Assembly (NCBI RefSeq): GCF_964340395.1
Contig: NC_135549.1
Span: 25,682,342-25,746,341 of the forward strand
From: Glandiceps talaboti
Taxonomy: Eukaryota; Hemichordata; Enteropneusta; Spengelidae
DNA: 64,000 nucleotides
Reading direction: 5' to 3'
Shown here: positions 1 to 11,287 of the stretch, piece by piece
Layout: each line of letters opens with the position of its first letter
Position numbering within the stretch: the stretch's first letter is position 1
Position numbers and translations under genes: made by a program
Notes under the pieces: generated by a model
Database searches by the model: none
What the model saw: only the letters and a program-made list of their open reading frames with translations
Told to the model about the DNA's origin: nothing

Positions 1-132
1 TTCATTCAGTGGTGGCGAATCTCACAATTTCCATGTAAATGTCACGCGAACAAATATTTTCTAATATATTCTGTCGAATTATCCCCAGCAACTTGCAAAA
101 TATAACAAAATTCCACTAAGAATTACAAAGAG

Positions 133-601
133 TAAATTCATTCATTCATTCATTCATTCATTCATTCATTCATTCAACCATCCATTAATTAATTAATTTG
201 TTCCTTCATTCATTCATCCATCCATCCATCCATCCATCCATCCATTAATTAATTAGTTCATTCAAACAAAAGCTACGCTAGGAATTAGTTTGCATTCATT
301 CATTCATTCATTCATCCATTTATTGATCCATCCATCCAACCATCCAGTAATTAATTAATTTCTTCGTGCGTTCATTCATTCATTCATTCATTCATTCACC
401 CATTAATTAATCAATTAGTTCGTTCAAATGAATGGCATCCACCCATCCATTAATTTGTTCATTCATTCATTCATTCATTCATTCAATCATTCATTCATCA
501 TTCATCCATCCATCCATCCATTCATTCATTTCTTTGTTAATTCGTTCGTTAGTTTGTTCAATCAATCATTCTTACACGTCCTCATCACATACATACATAC
601 A

Positions 602-634
<33 letters not shown>
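133..634. repeat. ATTC/ATCC and ACAT microsatellite block
   Basis: Runs of CATT, ATCC and TTAA-rich units alternate from about 133 to 570, followed by an ACAT run at 588-634. The short open frames rich in His, Ser, Ile and Phe across it are translations of the repeat, not genes. Bases 1-132 and 635-809 show nothing recognisable. Confidence 0.95.
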
Positions 635-809
635 GCGGATTGATTGAAATAATAACTCGGTTAATTGTTCAATTAATTATCATATTAATCAATTCAATTA
701 ATGCTTGTTAAATCTACTTTCGTTTGACGTGATGTTTTTGCAATCTTGTATTTCTTTATTTAGATAACTCATTTTTAGTGTGGAAGGAAGGACCCTCCTT
801 AATGTCATT

Positions 810-1018
810 TTTTATTACAAATTTCGGCAATTTTATTACATTTTTTTTCTGAAATTTCTTACAAATATCGGCAATTTTTATTACATTTGTCGTTCATAGC
901 AATTATTACAAATTTCGGCAATTATTACAAATGTCGGTTTTATTACATGAAAAACGTGATTTTTATTACAAATATCGGCGTTATTACAAATTTCGGAAAT
1001 TATTACAAATGTCGGTTG
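810..1018. repeat. degenerate 18-20 bp minisatellite
   Basis: The unit TTACAAATNTCGGCAATT recurs about eight times with substitutions and indels. It abuts the start of a LINE fragment on its right side. Confidence 0.8.
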
Positions 1019-1038
1019 TACACAGATACCGTATTTTC

Positions 1039-1494
1039 CTACATACTGCAGAAGGGTGTATTAAGTATTGGGCCAAGTTGATTACCATGCCAAACTACAG
1101 GTACCCCAGGAAGTGTTATGATATGCTTCTAAATATTGATAATTCTAATGCAAATTCTAGATGCGCTTGGGTGACTGAAGTTAAAAAAATATTGTTCTTG
1201 TGTAACTTGCAAGATGCCTGGCAAATACAGGAAATACGTGATGTAAATAATATTGTTGCTACTTTTGATATCAGATTTACATATTTATTAAGCGTATGGC
1301 GTACTGACATTTCAGTTATCGATAAATTAGATACATATAGAAATTTTAAGTCCTTGCTTCAACTTGAAAAACACGACAACGGTAAGAATTGCTAACCATA
1401 GGACGATGCTAGCATGTTTTAGATGTTCGTCTCATTGTTTGTATATTGAGACAGGAAGAAGACAAGATATTGATAGAGCTGAACGTATTTCTAT
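1039..1494 (+). pseudogene. LINE reverse-transcriptase C-terminal fragment
   Basis: Only the region after the reverse transcriptase domain of a non-LTR retrotransposon survives. The + strand frame reads GCIKYWAKLI followed by RYPRKCYDMLLNID and a Trp-containing CAWVTEVKKIL block. These line up with CVKYWLKLI, the RTYKMLYNMD block and TWASQVRFLL of the larger LINE on the opposite strand at 1620-5102. Near 1380 the frame shifts, and the next frame continues with CFRCSSHCLYIETGRRQD, matching the RCSSENKLAFVKGRQID segment of that LINE. The copy ends where the 3' tail of the minus-strand LINE begins. It is related to that LINE but clearly diverged, so it is a separate insertion and not a recent duplicate. 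Confidence 0.75.
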
Positions 1495-1619
1495 TATAAT
1501 AAGTTTATTTCCATGTACAAGCTAGGCCACCGGCCTTTCGGTACATAACTTATAAAACATTTACATATCTCAAAATCAAAGGTGTCTGAGGCGAAAAAAA
1601 AAGCAACAAAATACGAAAA
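1495..1619 (-). other. 3' untranslated tail of minus-strand LINE
   Basis: The sequence between the LINE stop codon and the junction with the plus-strand fragment reads, on the minus strand, through GGCCGGTGGCCTAGC to an AAATAAACTT end. A similar tail, with GGGCGGTGGCCC followed by AATAAACTTA, occurs alone at about 16773-16815. This suggests a shared 3' end recognised by this LINE lineage. Confidence 0.6.
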
Positions 1620-4600
1620 TTATCCCGTCGTGGGTCCTCTTTTTTTTAAACTATTAAAAATATATTTTGCAAGCCCCAAGATTACTTTTTTGTTTTGTGT
1701 TTGCATTAACAGTACAAAGTTATGATATGTAGAGTTTGAAATATAATGTTGAGGAATATAGCATGTTCTTATGTCAGAAGTAAAAGTACAAATCATTACA
1801 AAGTGATATTCATCATCTACTAAGTTTTGTGAACAACATTTACAGATTCTGTGATTTCTCTCGATATCGATTTGTCTACCTTTAACGAAAGCAAGCTTAT
1901 TTTCTGACGAGCATCTAATGCGTGCAAGTGCAGAGATGAGTTTTCTGTTTGGCAATACATTTATATACATTTCTGGTTGTAATGATGATTTAAAGTTTGC
2001 ATAATGCTACAGAGTTTTGTCTTTCCGGACATTATTATTCCATTCCTGGCATGACACTTCAACTACTCTAGTAATAAACAATGCCAAGAAAAATTCAGGA
2101 TTACCAACCTCTTGTGCCATCCAAACATCATTAAAACCATAAGATTGTAACAAAAAACGGACTTGTGATGCCCAGGTATCTTTTCCATCTCTATCCATAT
2201 TATATAGCATTTTATACGTTCTGAAAGGAAGTCTGGAACGGTCTATGTGTATAAGCTTTAACCAATATTTCACACAACGTTTGACACACTGGACATGGAG
2301 CGGGAGTCTTCCACACTCTCCAAGCACTGCGCAATACGAAGTAGTTGTCCTAACTCCTAAAATTTTTCTGCAGAACTTCAGCTGTACCCGTTCTAAAACT
2401 ATGTAGTATTTGTATCCCCATACTTCAGCTCCATATGTTAAGATTGGTTTGACTAGGGAATCGAATAATTTGAAGTACAGGCCTAACGGTAGATTTTGAA
2501 AATTATAACAAAATTTACGCAAAATGTTCATGTTTTTGTTTGCTTGCTGTGAAAGAGTATGAACTGCTCTGCCCCACACTCCTCTACAAGAGAAAAGCAT
2601 TCCGAGATATTTGTAAAAACTGACACATTCTAATTTACGTCCGTCATAAAACCGCTTTTCCTTTTTAGCTAAAGTTCCACCAGCTTTAAAAACAACAATT
2701 TTCGTTTTGTCCACATTTACCTTCAGTTTCCATTTAACACAATATTGACGTAAAATATTAATTAGTCTTTGCAAGCCATATACAGTGTTCGAAAACAAAA
2801 CTACGTCATCTGCAAACAACAAAAGAAATAGATCGTACAATTCATCGATCTGCACACCTGTGTTACCAGAGTGCATTACACATGTTTGCAGCTCACTAAT
2901 GAATAATACAAAAAGTAATGGGCTTAGCATGCAGCCTTGCCTAACACCAATGTTACAACTGAAATAGTCAGACATATTGTTCCCTACTCTTACACAGGAT
3001 TTGACATCTACATAAATGCTTTTAATCATATTTAACATTTTGCCACCTACCCCACAATCACTCAATTTATAGAACAGCCTTTTATGATCTACATTATCAA
3101 AGGCTTTTTGAAAATCGACAAATAAACAGTAAAATGGCAATCTGCGTCTACTTAGATGCTTTTGGATAAGGGCATTCAAAATAAAAATGTTGTCCACTGT
3201 ACTATATTTTCGACGAAACCCAGCTTGTTCCTCTGGGATTTTGCCATTTTGCTCTGCCCATCTATACAAACGCTTATTTAATATACCAGTGAAAATTTTA
3301 CTAAAAATGCTGAGTAGAGTGATTCCTCTGTAGTTACCCGGATTTTCAGGGTCTCCTTTTTTAAAAATTGGTATAATAATTCCCCTTGCCCAGCCAGTAG
3401 GAAATTCCCCCGAGTCAAAAATTCTATTGAAACTTTTGTTTAAAAGTGAAAGTAATACTTCCCCTGTAGCCTTGAAAAACTCTCCAAGAAGATTGTCTGG
3501 TCCTGATGATTTGTTATCTTTTAAAGCTTTGATGCTTTCAATGATTTCATCATTGGTGATAGGGGCATTCAGTATACCTGTTTCCTCTGATACTAGGTCA
3601 CTATGGGAATCACTCGCTTCGGCAAAATGAATATCATGAAAATCATCCTCATTTCCAACATCAACATTTAACAAGGAGGAGAAGTAGTCTGACCATTGTG
3701 ATGTTTCAATACTATTTTGTGGATTTCCAGTGTGTTTATACCCCTTTAAAATTTTCCAAAGGGAATTTAGATTACGTTCACCTCTCATTTTTTCTTGCTG
3801 TGAAATATTTTGTGTTTCAAACTTTACCCGACATAGTTTAGCATATTCATTGCGAGTTTTTCGGTATTCCTCAAAATCGCATGGATTTCCTGTATGGCGG
3901 AATTTATTTAACCAATGAAATTTCATTTTTCTCTTATCCTTGCACTCTGTATCGTACCAATTTGCTCCTTTAGGATTATCTTGATTTCTTGATTTGTGAC
4001 TTTTAAACATATTGGCATTTTGGCCTGCCTTTTCAAGTAAGGCAGATAAATCTTTTACCACCCCATTTATATCAAAATCAACTTGTTGTTCAAGATCATA
4101 CAATTTTCGTTGAATGTCGTTTGATGAGAAAAAGTTTTCAAACGTGTCACTTGCATCATCTTTCCATTTATATTTACCTCTGACCTTGTTATGTTGATGC
4201 CCAATGTAGGTTAATGGTTCACAATGTTCACTTCTAAATGTACATTTGAAACTATAACTTAATGGGAAATGATCTGACCCAAGCATAGTTGGGATTACAA
4301 AACTACTGACAGCACTAAAGAAATCACTTGACACACACACATAGTCTACAGTACTTCTGCCCTTATTTGCTATGCATGTAAAATTACCAGTCTTGTCACC
4401 ATGTATTCTACCGTTCAGAAAGTGTACAGATAAGGAGCAGCATAATAAAAGCAAACTTAAACCAAAATTGTTTACAATGGTGTCTTTAGCTACCCTCGGG
4501 ACTGAAAAACTATCAGGAATATAACAATTTGCAACATCTTCAAAAAACGTAACATCATCGTCTGAGATAAAGTCAGCTGTTGCACCACACCTTGCATTGA

Positions 4601-5102
4601 AATCTCCAGCAATTACCAAATTAGCATTACAATACTTAGCTTGAATTTCAATTAGTTTATTTTCTAGATTATCAATTCCATTGTCGTAATTAACGCTGTT
4701 ATAAAATGTGGCACCTTCTGGTACTACATATGTTACACAAAATATAATGTCTTTCTCAAGTCCCCAGAATTCTTTACTGAGATGCAAAATAACAGAATCT
4801 TGAAGATCACATTTAATTTTTGTAATACCCTCTTTGAAATTAGATCTAACAAGTACAAGAACACCTCCACTATAGCGACCTTTCTGTGTAGTTCGTTGTC
4901 TACAACAGCTGTATGCAGTGTAGCCTGGTATCATATCAACAAAATCATTCTCACTCGTAGCCCAAGTTTCTACAAAACTCACTATGTGGAACCCTTTACA
5001 ATAATTTATAAATTTGTGTACTTTGCGATTCAAATGAAATTGAGGAAGAATACCATTTCCTATTGAATGTGAAGTTTTTGCAATTTTTAGGTCAAAATAC
5101 AT
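1620..5102 (-). pseudogene. LINE ORF2: APE endonuclease and reverse transcriptase, one in-frame stop
   Basis: This is a nearly intact non-LTR retrotransposon polyprotein. Residues 1-270 form an apurinic-type endonuclease (VIAGDFNARC and GSDHFPLS motifs). Residues about 570-800 form the reverse transcriptase, with VRQGCMLSPLLF and the catalytic FADDVVLF near residue 764. The first open frame is 1031 residues and ends in TAG at 2007-2009. The same frame then reopens without a shift and continues to 1620. That stretch contains the C-terminal RCSSENKL block and a Cys/His knuckle (CKCCSQNLVDDEYHF). A single nonsense change therefore separates the zinc knuckle from the enzyme. The start at 5102 is the first Met of the frame. 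Family assignment beyond the endonuclease-bearing LINEs is uncertain. Its 5' leader (5103-5187) abuts the terminal repeat of a DIRS-type element. Confidence 0.9.
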
Positions 5103-5187
5103 CCCTCAATACTTCTATCAGCCGCCATCCTTTGAAAAGTTTACTCAACTGTTATCATCTGATCAATCAACTCAATTACTGAAACTA

Positions 5188-5213
5188 TCACATATCACCA
5201 AACAAAAGCTGCC
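5188..5213. repeat. DIRS element split direct repeat B2
   Basis: ATATCACCAAACAAAAGCTG is shared exactly with the copy at 5556-5582. It marks the outer downstream end of the element. Confidence 0.8.
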
Positions 5214-5320
5214 CTATAAGTAAGAAGTGTAAAATAACATTGGAAACAACAACATAGAAATGATGTAATGTGGTAATATGACATGTGGGTTTATCTTCAT
5301 AATAGGGTTGGGTGGGAGGG

Positions 5321-5470
5321 TTTTGAAACACACTGCATGCGATCGATCGAACAGCGTGAAAGCAGGTTGTACATGCGCAGTAGTAGTAACAGTTAAACAG
5401 TGATCGGCGTTGAGGGCGCCACACCATATGTACACTAAAATTCTTTAAAATAAATTCTAAAGTGCAATTA
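5321..5470. repeat. DIRS element split direct repeat A2
   Basis: A 150-bp segment beginning TTTTGAAACACACTGCATGC is about 90 percent identical to 9297-9442, in direct orientation. Differences include a small GATC expansion and scattered substitutions. Confidence 0.85.
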
Positions 5471-5555
5471 GTGAGTAACCACACATTAACGAGAGACACA
5501 CACACCAAATGAGTGGGCACAATGGGCAACTGGTTTAATGAGTTAAAAGTATCAT

Positions 5556-5582
5556 TCACATATCACCAAACAAAAGCTGCCC
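5556..5582. repeat. DIRS element split direct repeat B1
   Basis: This 26-27 bp sequence matches 5188-5213 exactly. It lies just downstream of the recombinase gene. The 85 bp between it and A2 are not repeated elsewhere in the window. Confidence 0.8.
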
Positions 5583-5693
5583 AAACTCCCAACATGAGGA
5601 ACATGTGACTCATAACACAACTAAACTACAACTGTTACAAATTTTAATCTTAACATTTCAAAACTTCGAAACTTTTAACTCAACCTCTTATGG

Positions 5694-6579
5694 TTAGTAT
5701 CTGGTACACTGAACTGACTGAATGCGGTGAGGCATTGCCCTGGGTTGAACAATCATTCGTTGAGCAAAGGTTGATAAGACTTGTCTAGGAGTATCTCCTG
5801 TAACAATCACTAGACCATCGACCCATGACTTTGATTTCCCAGGCTGAAATTCCAGCTGCTGCTGCTGATGTGGCACCCCCACTACGGAAACTATGACCAC
5901 TGTACAAACTAGAGTCCAGTCCTATGTGACTGAGTGAGGTTTTGAGGCTTTTAACTAGTATGTACCTAGTATGTGGCTTATTACCTGGCATTAAAAACAA
6001 AGCATCATTAGGTGATGCACCAGCCTTAATACGTTGTGAATATAAGCGTGGTAACAACTCCACTGCACAAATTGAGCTGCCTGAGCAGCCTACAACAACA
6101 TCAACACCTTTACGAAATGGGTCACATTTGGACTGATTAAGGTGAATAATGGCTACAGAATGCATAGGTTTTGTAGTACCAGTAAAACTAACATCATTAA
6201 CAGTAAGATGAACAGTTGATTGAAAAGGTAATTGTTTAACTACAAGTTCGCCAGATCTAAACAGTCCAAAGAAAGCAGTTACCATTGCAGTCCACAAAAT
6301 AAGGTCTATTGTACGTGAAACATTATATAAAGGTTGCAGTTTCACGAGAATGTCAAATGTTATTGCCAACTTTTGTTTAGAGTCTCGTCCTTGAAATCTT
6401 TTTACTGATCTCATAGCTAATGGAATACGAAAACGACCCTTAAGGGGGTCTGGAAGGCCACTTTTGATATGCAATGAGCGTACCGAATAAAGGTATGTCA
6501 GAATGGTGTTGTACTTTAGGTTCCTATCTTCCTTGAGATACGTGATAAACATAAGTAACAGATCCTCAGTGGCAGGCAT
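5694..6579 (-). pseudogene. tyrosine recombinase of DIRS/Ngaro-type element
   Basis: The 264-residue frame has an N-terminal helical core-binding part (NTILTYLYSVRSLHI) and a catalytic domain. In the catalytic domain I see the first Arg in LFRSGELVV, the HxxR box in GHSFRSGGATS, and the nucleophile Tyr in SDCYRRY near the end. The family uses R, H, R and Y to cut and rejoin DNA through a 3' phosphotyrosine. A frameshift right after the active-site Tyr (about 5790) moves the C-terminal tail, RQVLSTFAQRM and onward to about 5694, into another frame. The protein also continues upstream in the same frame into the RNase H region across a TGA near 6600 and a TAA near 6750, so the original product was a longer polyprotein. 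Confidence 0.85.
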
Positions 6580-6751
6580 GGGTATGGCTTGTATGTTTTC
6601 TCAGAACTGCAAATATGACTTTTGTCCTGAGTTATAGGTACGGTCTGTGTTAGCCGAGTATGCACTACCTACTAGATCACAAGCCTGTAGCCAACAGCGA
6701 GCATTCAAAGAGCCATGTCCTGTGAAGAAAAGTAGATCATTGTTTATTATT

Positions 6752-7330
6752 TACATGTATCTGGATAATGCATCAGTTTGAGTGTTTTTGTATCCTGGAA
6801 TGTGAACGGCATTCATCAGGAAACTATCTGTTGCACAAATGTAGAAAAGCTTTCTGAGTAGAGAAGCACACTTCTCATTGCGAGATGAGCCAGAGCGAAT
6901 CATTGCAACCACTGAGGAATTATCACAATGGAATAGAATTTTATATCCAGCGAAATTTGAACCTCAGGTGTCTGCTGCTCGAACAATAGCATACAGTTCC
7001 CTCCAATTAATTGAATGGGTCTGTGGTGTATAACCAGGTATCTCATCAGTGAACTTTCTGTTCAATGTCTGTTTTCCATATACACAGCCATAGCCAATGT
7101 CCGAGGCGTCTGTATATAGGTGTAAGTCTACATTATTTGTCCAGTAACTATCATAAAACATCCTAACTCCATTCCATGTTGGAAGGTAATCAAGCCACCA
7201 TTGCATGAAGTCAAGCTTAAAGGCTTGCGTCAGTCTGATTTTGTGATGCAGATGTTTAAGTTTCTTTGAAGTGTCTATCAGTCTCCTTAAGAAAGTCCTG
7301 CCTGGGTGGCAAACACATGTAATGAATGAT
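6752..7330 (-). pseudogene. RNase H domain of DIRS/Ngaro-type element
   Basis: On the minus strand the frame contains YTDASDIGYG (first catalytic Asp), INWRELYAIV (Glu), HCDNSSVVAM (second Asp) and the closing HIPGYKNTQTDALSR block, all typical of the retroelement RNase H fold. A TGA at 6964-6966 interrupts the frame where related proteins have Trp. The N-terminal connection to the reverse transcriptase is broken by a frameshift at the poly-G/poly-T run at about 7371-7392. It is in the same frame as the recombinase downstream. Confidence 0.8.
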
Positions 7331-7337
7331 AACTTTC

Positions 7338-8114
7338 TTATAGGAGAGAGAATTTCGCGTTTTGATGCCTTTGTTTTTTTTTGGGGGGGGGGGTCAATGT
7401 GTACAATTCCTCAGTAATCCCATTAATACGGTCCTGTGATACACATGCTTCCATATTTTCAGTATCTAGTGTAATACCAAGAGATTCCATGGTCGTGGAT
7501 GGTGATGTGACTTTGTTTGGATTGACTGGAAACCCAAGTTCATGACAGGCAAGTAGCATTCCTTGGAGGTTTGTATTACATTGGTCAGTATTAGGGTGTC
7601 CTACTGTGAAATAATCATCAAGACAGTGGTCTACAGGGTTAACATGATATCTAGATTCCATGGCAAACTGGAGTCCGTCTGCAAACTCAGTAAATATGGC
7701 TGGGCTGCACCTTAATCCAAATGGCAGAACTTTACTATAGAAGTAACATTTCTTTTGTTCACCATCAATATTAAGATTCCATGAACAGCCAAGTAACTCA
7801 TCCGGTGTGACAGGAATTTGATAGAATGCGTCTTCGAGGTCAACCTTTGCGATAAGGGACTCCTTACCCAATCGTTTCATATGCTCGATAGCCGTGTCAA
7901 TCGATATGTATGTACAACTGAAGTCTTCTTTCGATATATGATCATTAACATAGTCTTTTGGCGGCCAGGAAAGATCATGAATTAGGCGATATTTGTTTGT
8001 ATTCTTCTTAGGTCGAGCACCTAGGGGTGAACTGATAAATGATTTGTAAGGTGGTTCAAAGTATGGTCCTGATTTGTATCCTTTCCTGACTTCCTCTAAG
8101 AGTTTTTTAGACAC
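7338..8114 (-). pseudogene. reverse transcriptase of DIRS/Ngaro-type element
   Basis: The frame shows RT finger and palm motifs: KYRLIHDLSWPP, AKVDLEDAFYQIPV with the first catalytic Asp, LPFGLRCSPAIFTEF, and the active-site LDDYF near residue 165. The frame is continuous with the gag-like gene upstream except for a TGA at 8142-8144. It ends in a false C-terminus (PPPKKK) created by a homopolymer slip (C and A runs on this strand, 7371-7392). It would copy the element RNA into DNA. Confidence 0.85.
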
Positions 8115-8141
8115 CGTTTCAGGAATGATGAGTGCATTTTT

Positions 8142-9269
8142 TCAATTTGGAGACACCAAGGGGGTTTCCGGCCTTTGACCTTTATATCCGATAGGCACTC
8201 CTTCCCGGATCCGATTCAGAATTTTCTTTGCATATTGTTTGTTTGGATGAGGACATGTTGCCACACCTTGGCTTTGAAGTGACATGCAATTCTGGCAGGT
8301 GATGAGAGGGGAGTCTGCACCACATTTTTTGCACTTGTGAAGTCGTTTGCATCTTGGGAACTTGCATTCTCCGGGTTGGTATAGGAGGCATATTTCAGTT
8401 TTCTTCTTCGTGTACGTCGTCTTTTTCTCCTTTGATATGGATAGTTCCTCCTGAAATGGACACTCCATGGCTAAATAATCAGTACTTCTGCAACGATAAC
8501 ATTCCCTCCGAGTGCCCTTTATAGCAGTAGGATCCATAAATGTAGTAATATACAGGTCTTGGTTCATGATATGAATATCAAAGGAGTGATGGTCCCCTAG
8601 GTAATGGTGGAATTTAACGTCATATGCATAGACTGCTGGCCATGCAAATTTTCCATCACAGTGATGTAGTAGGTGGCGGTAGGACAACAGGGATTTTGCA
8701 ACATAGGGTTTTTTCTCTAATAGTATGCTCTCCACCACCTCCATTTTTTCAGTGCTTGGTGCATTGAAAGAGTTTGTGGGGTGTAGATCGCTTAAATCGA
8801 CGTACTCACCTGCTAGCACCTTCTTCTGTGTCCCTGCTGGTACTCCGTCGTGCAAAGCTGATTTCTGCACTGGGTGGGCTGACATGTTTTCAAAGTCATG
8901 AGGAATCGGCCCGTGAGGGCGCAACACATGGTCGTTGTTGGCTGCTTTGTGGCGGGAAGTGACATCGTCATAATCACGCAAGTTCAAAGACTGTTCGATG
9001 AGATCTGCTAATGTATTGACTTTGTTTTCTAACTTGTTGAGTCTTTTAACAATGTTACCCCCTTTTAATAAGCTGTTGTGATTGTTGCAGCGATCAGTAG
9101 AATCAGCATAGCTATCGATGACTGATGCAGGAGATAGTGGTTCCACATCTTCATTTTTCAAGTAGAGTTTTACTGGCGATCCATAGTTCTCTGTCTCCTT
9201 CATCTCGTTTGGGCATGTAGCACGTGCATGTGATACTATTTGATCCCTGGGTCTGAGGTTGTATGACAT
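8142..9269 (-). CDS. Gag-like nucleocapsid protein of DIRS/Ngaro-type element
   Basis: The 375-residue protein starts MSYNLRPRDQ. It has a central region with a probable coiled coil (VKRLNKLENKVNTLADLIEQ) and a C-terminal cysteine-rich part. The latter includes CYRCRSTDYLAMECP and CKKCGADSPLITCQNC, which look like zinc-binding knuckles that would hold RNA. The frame is intact, but it is followed in frame by a TGA and then the reverse transcriptase. Either the TGA was read through or, more likely, a Trp codon was lost. The start is the first Met, 27 bp inside from the A1 repeat. Confidence 0.7.
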   Translation of the reverse strand: MSYNLRPRDQIVSHARATCPNEMKETENYGSPVKLYLKNEDVEPLSPASVIDSYADSTDRCNNHNSLLKGGNIVKRLNKLENKVNTLADLIEQSLNLRDYDDVTSRHKAANNDHVLRPHGPIPHDFENMSAHPVQKSALHDGVPAGTQKKVLAGEYVDLSDLHPTNSFNAPSTEKMEVVESILLEKKPYVAKSLLSYRHLLHHCDGKFAWPAVYAYDVKFHHYLGDHHSFDIHIMNQDLYITTFMDPTAIKGTRRECYRCRSTDYLAMECPFQEELSISKEKKTTYTKKKTEICLLYQPGECKFPRCKRLHKCKKCGADSPLITCQNCMSLQSQGVATCPHPNKQYAKKILNRIREGVPIGYKGQRPETPLVSPN

Positions 9270-9296
9270 TTTTGAATTCGATCACCGACGACGAGT

Positions 9297-9442
9297 TTTT
9301 GAAACACACTGCATGCGATCAAACAGTGTCAAAGCAAGTTGTACATGCGCAGTAGTAGTAACAGTTAAACAATGATCGGCGTTGAGGGCGCCAAACCATA
9401 AGTACACTAAAATTCTTTAAAATAAATTCTAAAGTGCAATTA
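9297..9442. repeat. DIRS element split direct repeat A1
   Basis: The upstream direct repeat of the element shares the GATCGGCGTTGAGGGCGCC core with A2 (5321-5470). Bases 9443-9734 beyond it carry no recognisable gene. Confidence 0.85.
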
Positions 9443-9734
9443 AGGCCAAGAAAAAAATTGTTTTCTGGTGAGTTTGAATCACTTATTAAATACCCTGCCT
9501 CGGTCTTCCTTTTTCTCGTCTTTGTTGTACGGTGGCCCACGGGTGACATAGGAACAATACATCTGTGGGAGAATTTTTAAGAGCAAAATATTTAGTACTT
9601 GGATAAAATTTTTCTTTTATAGGACAAAACATTATTTTTTGGTTCAAAATATAAATTTCAAAGCAAAAGGCGCTCGTAAAGTTGCTAGATCACAGAGAAC
9701 TATGGCAATGCAGTACTACGACAGTGAGGCCGTC

Positions 9735-10655
9735 AGGCTGAACAGCGAGCAACGAAGTTGATTGATGGACTACCTGCCTGTCACAACACCATTCGTTGAC
9801 TGAGATAAATATTAGTATAGGAAATGCAGCGAGGCACGTTAGCACCGACCGAGCATATTACATGTACCCTCAGACCACTACAGAGAATAGTGGTCTCAGA
9901 TTACCTCTGGATGTATATGCAATGAGGTTCGGCATTAGTCTGAGATATACCACAGTACTGTAATGGTCGCCGGCTGAGCCGTATTCCCTACATATATATA
10001 GCACAGTACTGTAATGGACGCCGTCAGACAAGCTAAACACATCACATGATAAGAATGTGAGAAATTGTTTGTGTACATTAGCTGTGTCCGCAATCAAACA
10101 GACAGTCAGTAATTAGTGATCTAGGAAACTCTGCATGGTGCTGTAATACCATAAATTGGTGACAAATCCGGATCATCTCTCCCAATTTCAACTTGTCCCA
10201 TTTCAACTCGCCCAAGTGTCAACTTGTACCAATTTCAATGCATCGGATTCCTAGACTGAATGTTTGTTATATATTTCAATATATGTTACAACAATAAATG
10301 CCTGGTTTTCCTGCCAAAACAAGGGAGGGTATACCTTATGTATACCTCCCATGGATAAACCAAACTGAAACTGTTTTTACATCATTGAAGACGTAGTTTT
10401 GTAACGTCTTCTATATTTACTAAAATACCCTCCCTCCCTCTCGCCTGAACACCCACCCACCTGCCCGTCCTCGCCAGCCCACCCGCCGGACGGGGAGAGG
10501 ATATTGAATGGTCTACCCCTTACAGTACTGACTGCGGTATATGTAGGGATACAGCTTGGCTGCATTTCCTATACTAATATTATCTCAGTCCAGTCCTGTC
10601 TCAGTCAGGTGTGACAGGCAGGGTCCATCAATCAGGTTCGTAGCTCGTTGTGTTT
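9735..10655. mobile_element. inverted-repeat (MITE/foldback) element, about 0.9 kb
   Basis: The left arm (about 9735-9831: GATTGATGGACTACCTGCCTG to TATTAGTATAGGAAATGCAGC) is the reverse complement of the right arm (about 10558-10655), with a few small indels. The interior has no credible gene. It holds two short repeated CACAGTACTGTAATGG segments (9952-10020) and a hairpin at 10322-10349. No clear target-site duplication was found. Confidence 0.65.
10322..10349. repeat. perfect short hairpin in the inverted-repeat element
   Basis: GGGAGGGTATAC, a short loop and GTATACCTCCC form a stem of about ten pairs in the middle of the 9735-10655 element. Confidence 0.5.
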
Positions 10656-10689
10656 AAAAAATACATGTATGTTGTCATTTCCAGAGAGA

Positions 10690-11287
10690 GTTTGTATGCC
10701 AAGAGTTAAAACAAGTCATTGATATTTATTGAAGATATTAGAAACCTTACTGACATTGATGTGAAAGTCGCCGACTAAAACACAACTATGATATTTAGTA
10801 TTGATATGACAAGTATTTTCTAAACCATCTATGAATGCCATTTCATCTCCACTAGGTGGCCTATAAATGATACAAAGAATGTGGGTTTTATCTTTCTCAG
10901 TAAATTCTACCCACAGTGTTTCTACACTAGGCACAGAATATAATTTTTGACAGCATATTGCATAGATTCGTGTACATTCCTACCGTACCTCTACCATAAT
11001 CTGCATTGAGACTAATGAGTAATCGTCCATACTAAGCATATCTTCTGTATTTGCCACACTCCTGATAATGCAATGAATTTGAACTTGTTTTTAATGCAGT
11101 CTTCGAAAACTAATTTAAATTCTTCAAAATTGTTCTTAAGAGATCCGTTATTTGTATAGGATATTGAGAGTCCAGTGCCGCTATTCAAAAAAGTATCATT
11201 GAAATCGGAAATTGAAAAAGTACCTGTAGAAACATGAAAAAGGTTTTTGTCTCTGGTAACTGCATGGAAAGTGTCAGAGTAGTTCAA
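10690..11287 (-). pseudogene. LINE endonuclease domain fragment
   Basis: Two minus-strand frames carry the start and middle of an APE-type LINE endonuclease. At 11012-11287 is LSISYTNNGSLKNNFEEF, the usual N-terminal opening. At 10716-10934 are CIIYRPPSGDEMAF and SCVLVGDFHINV, the catalytic GDFN-type motif with Asn replaced by His as read. A frameshift lies between 10934 and 11012. The rest of ORF2 is absent. It has the same orientation as the ORF1 remnant at 13702-14601 and probably belonged to the same element, now split by an insertion. Confidence 0.7.

Larger units (their letters stand above)
5188..9442 (-). mobile_element. DIRS/Ngaro-type tyrosine-recombinase retrotransposon
   Basis: Gag-like, reverse transcriptase, RNase H and tyrosine recombinase genes lie in that order on the minus strand. 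They are bounded by split direct repeats: A1 (9297-9442) upstream of gag, then B1 (5556-5582), A2 (5321-5470) and B2 (5188-5213) downstream of the recombinase. The A1-ORFs-B1-A2-B2 layout is the one known for PAT and Ngaro elements, which integrate by a circular intermediate and a tyrosine recombinase, not by an integrase. I see no methyltransferase segment between RNase H and recombinase, which fits Ngaro better than PAT or DIRS1. Several stops and at least two frameshifts make this copy inactive. Confidence 0.85.
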
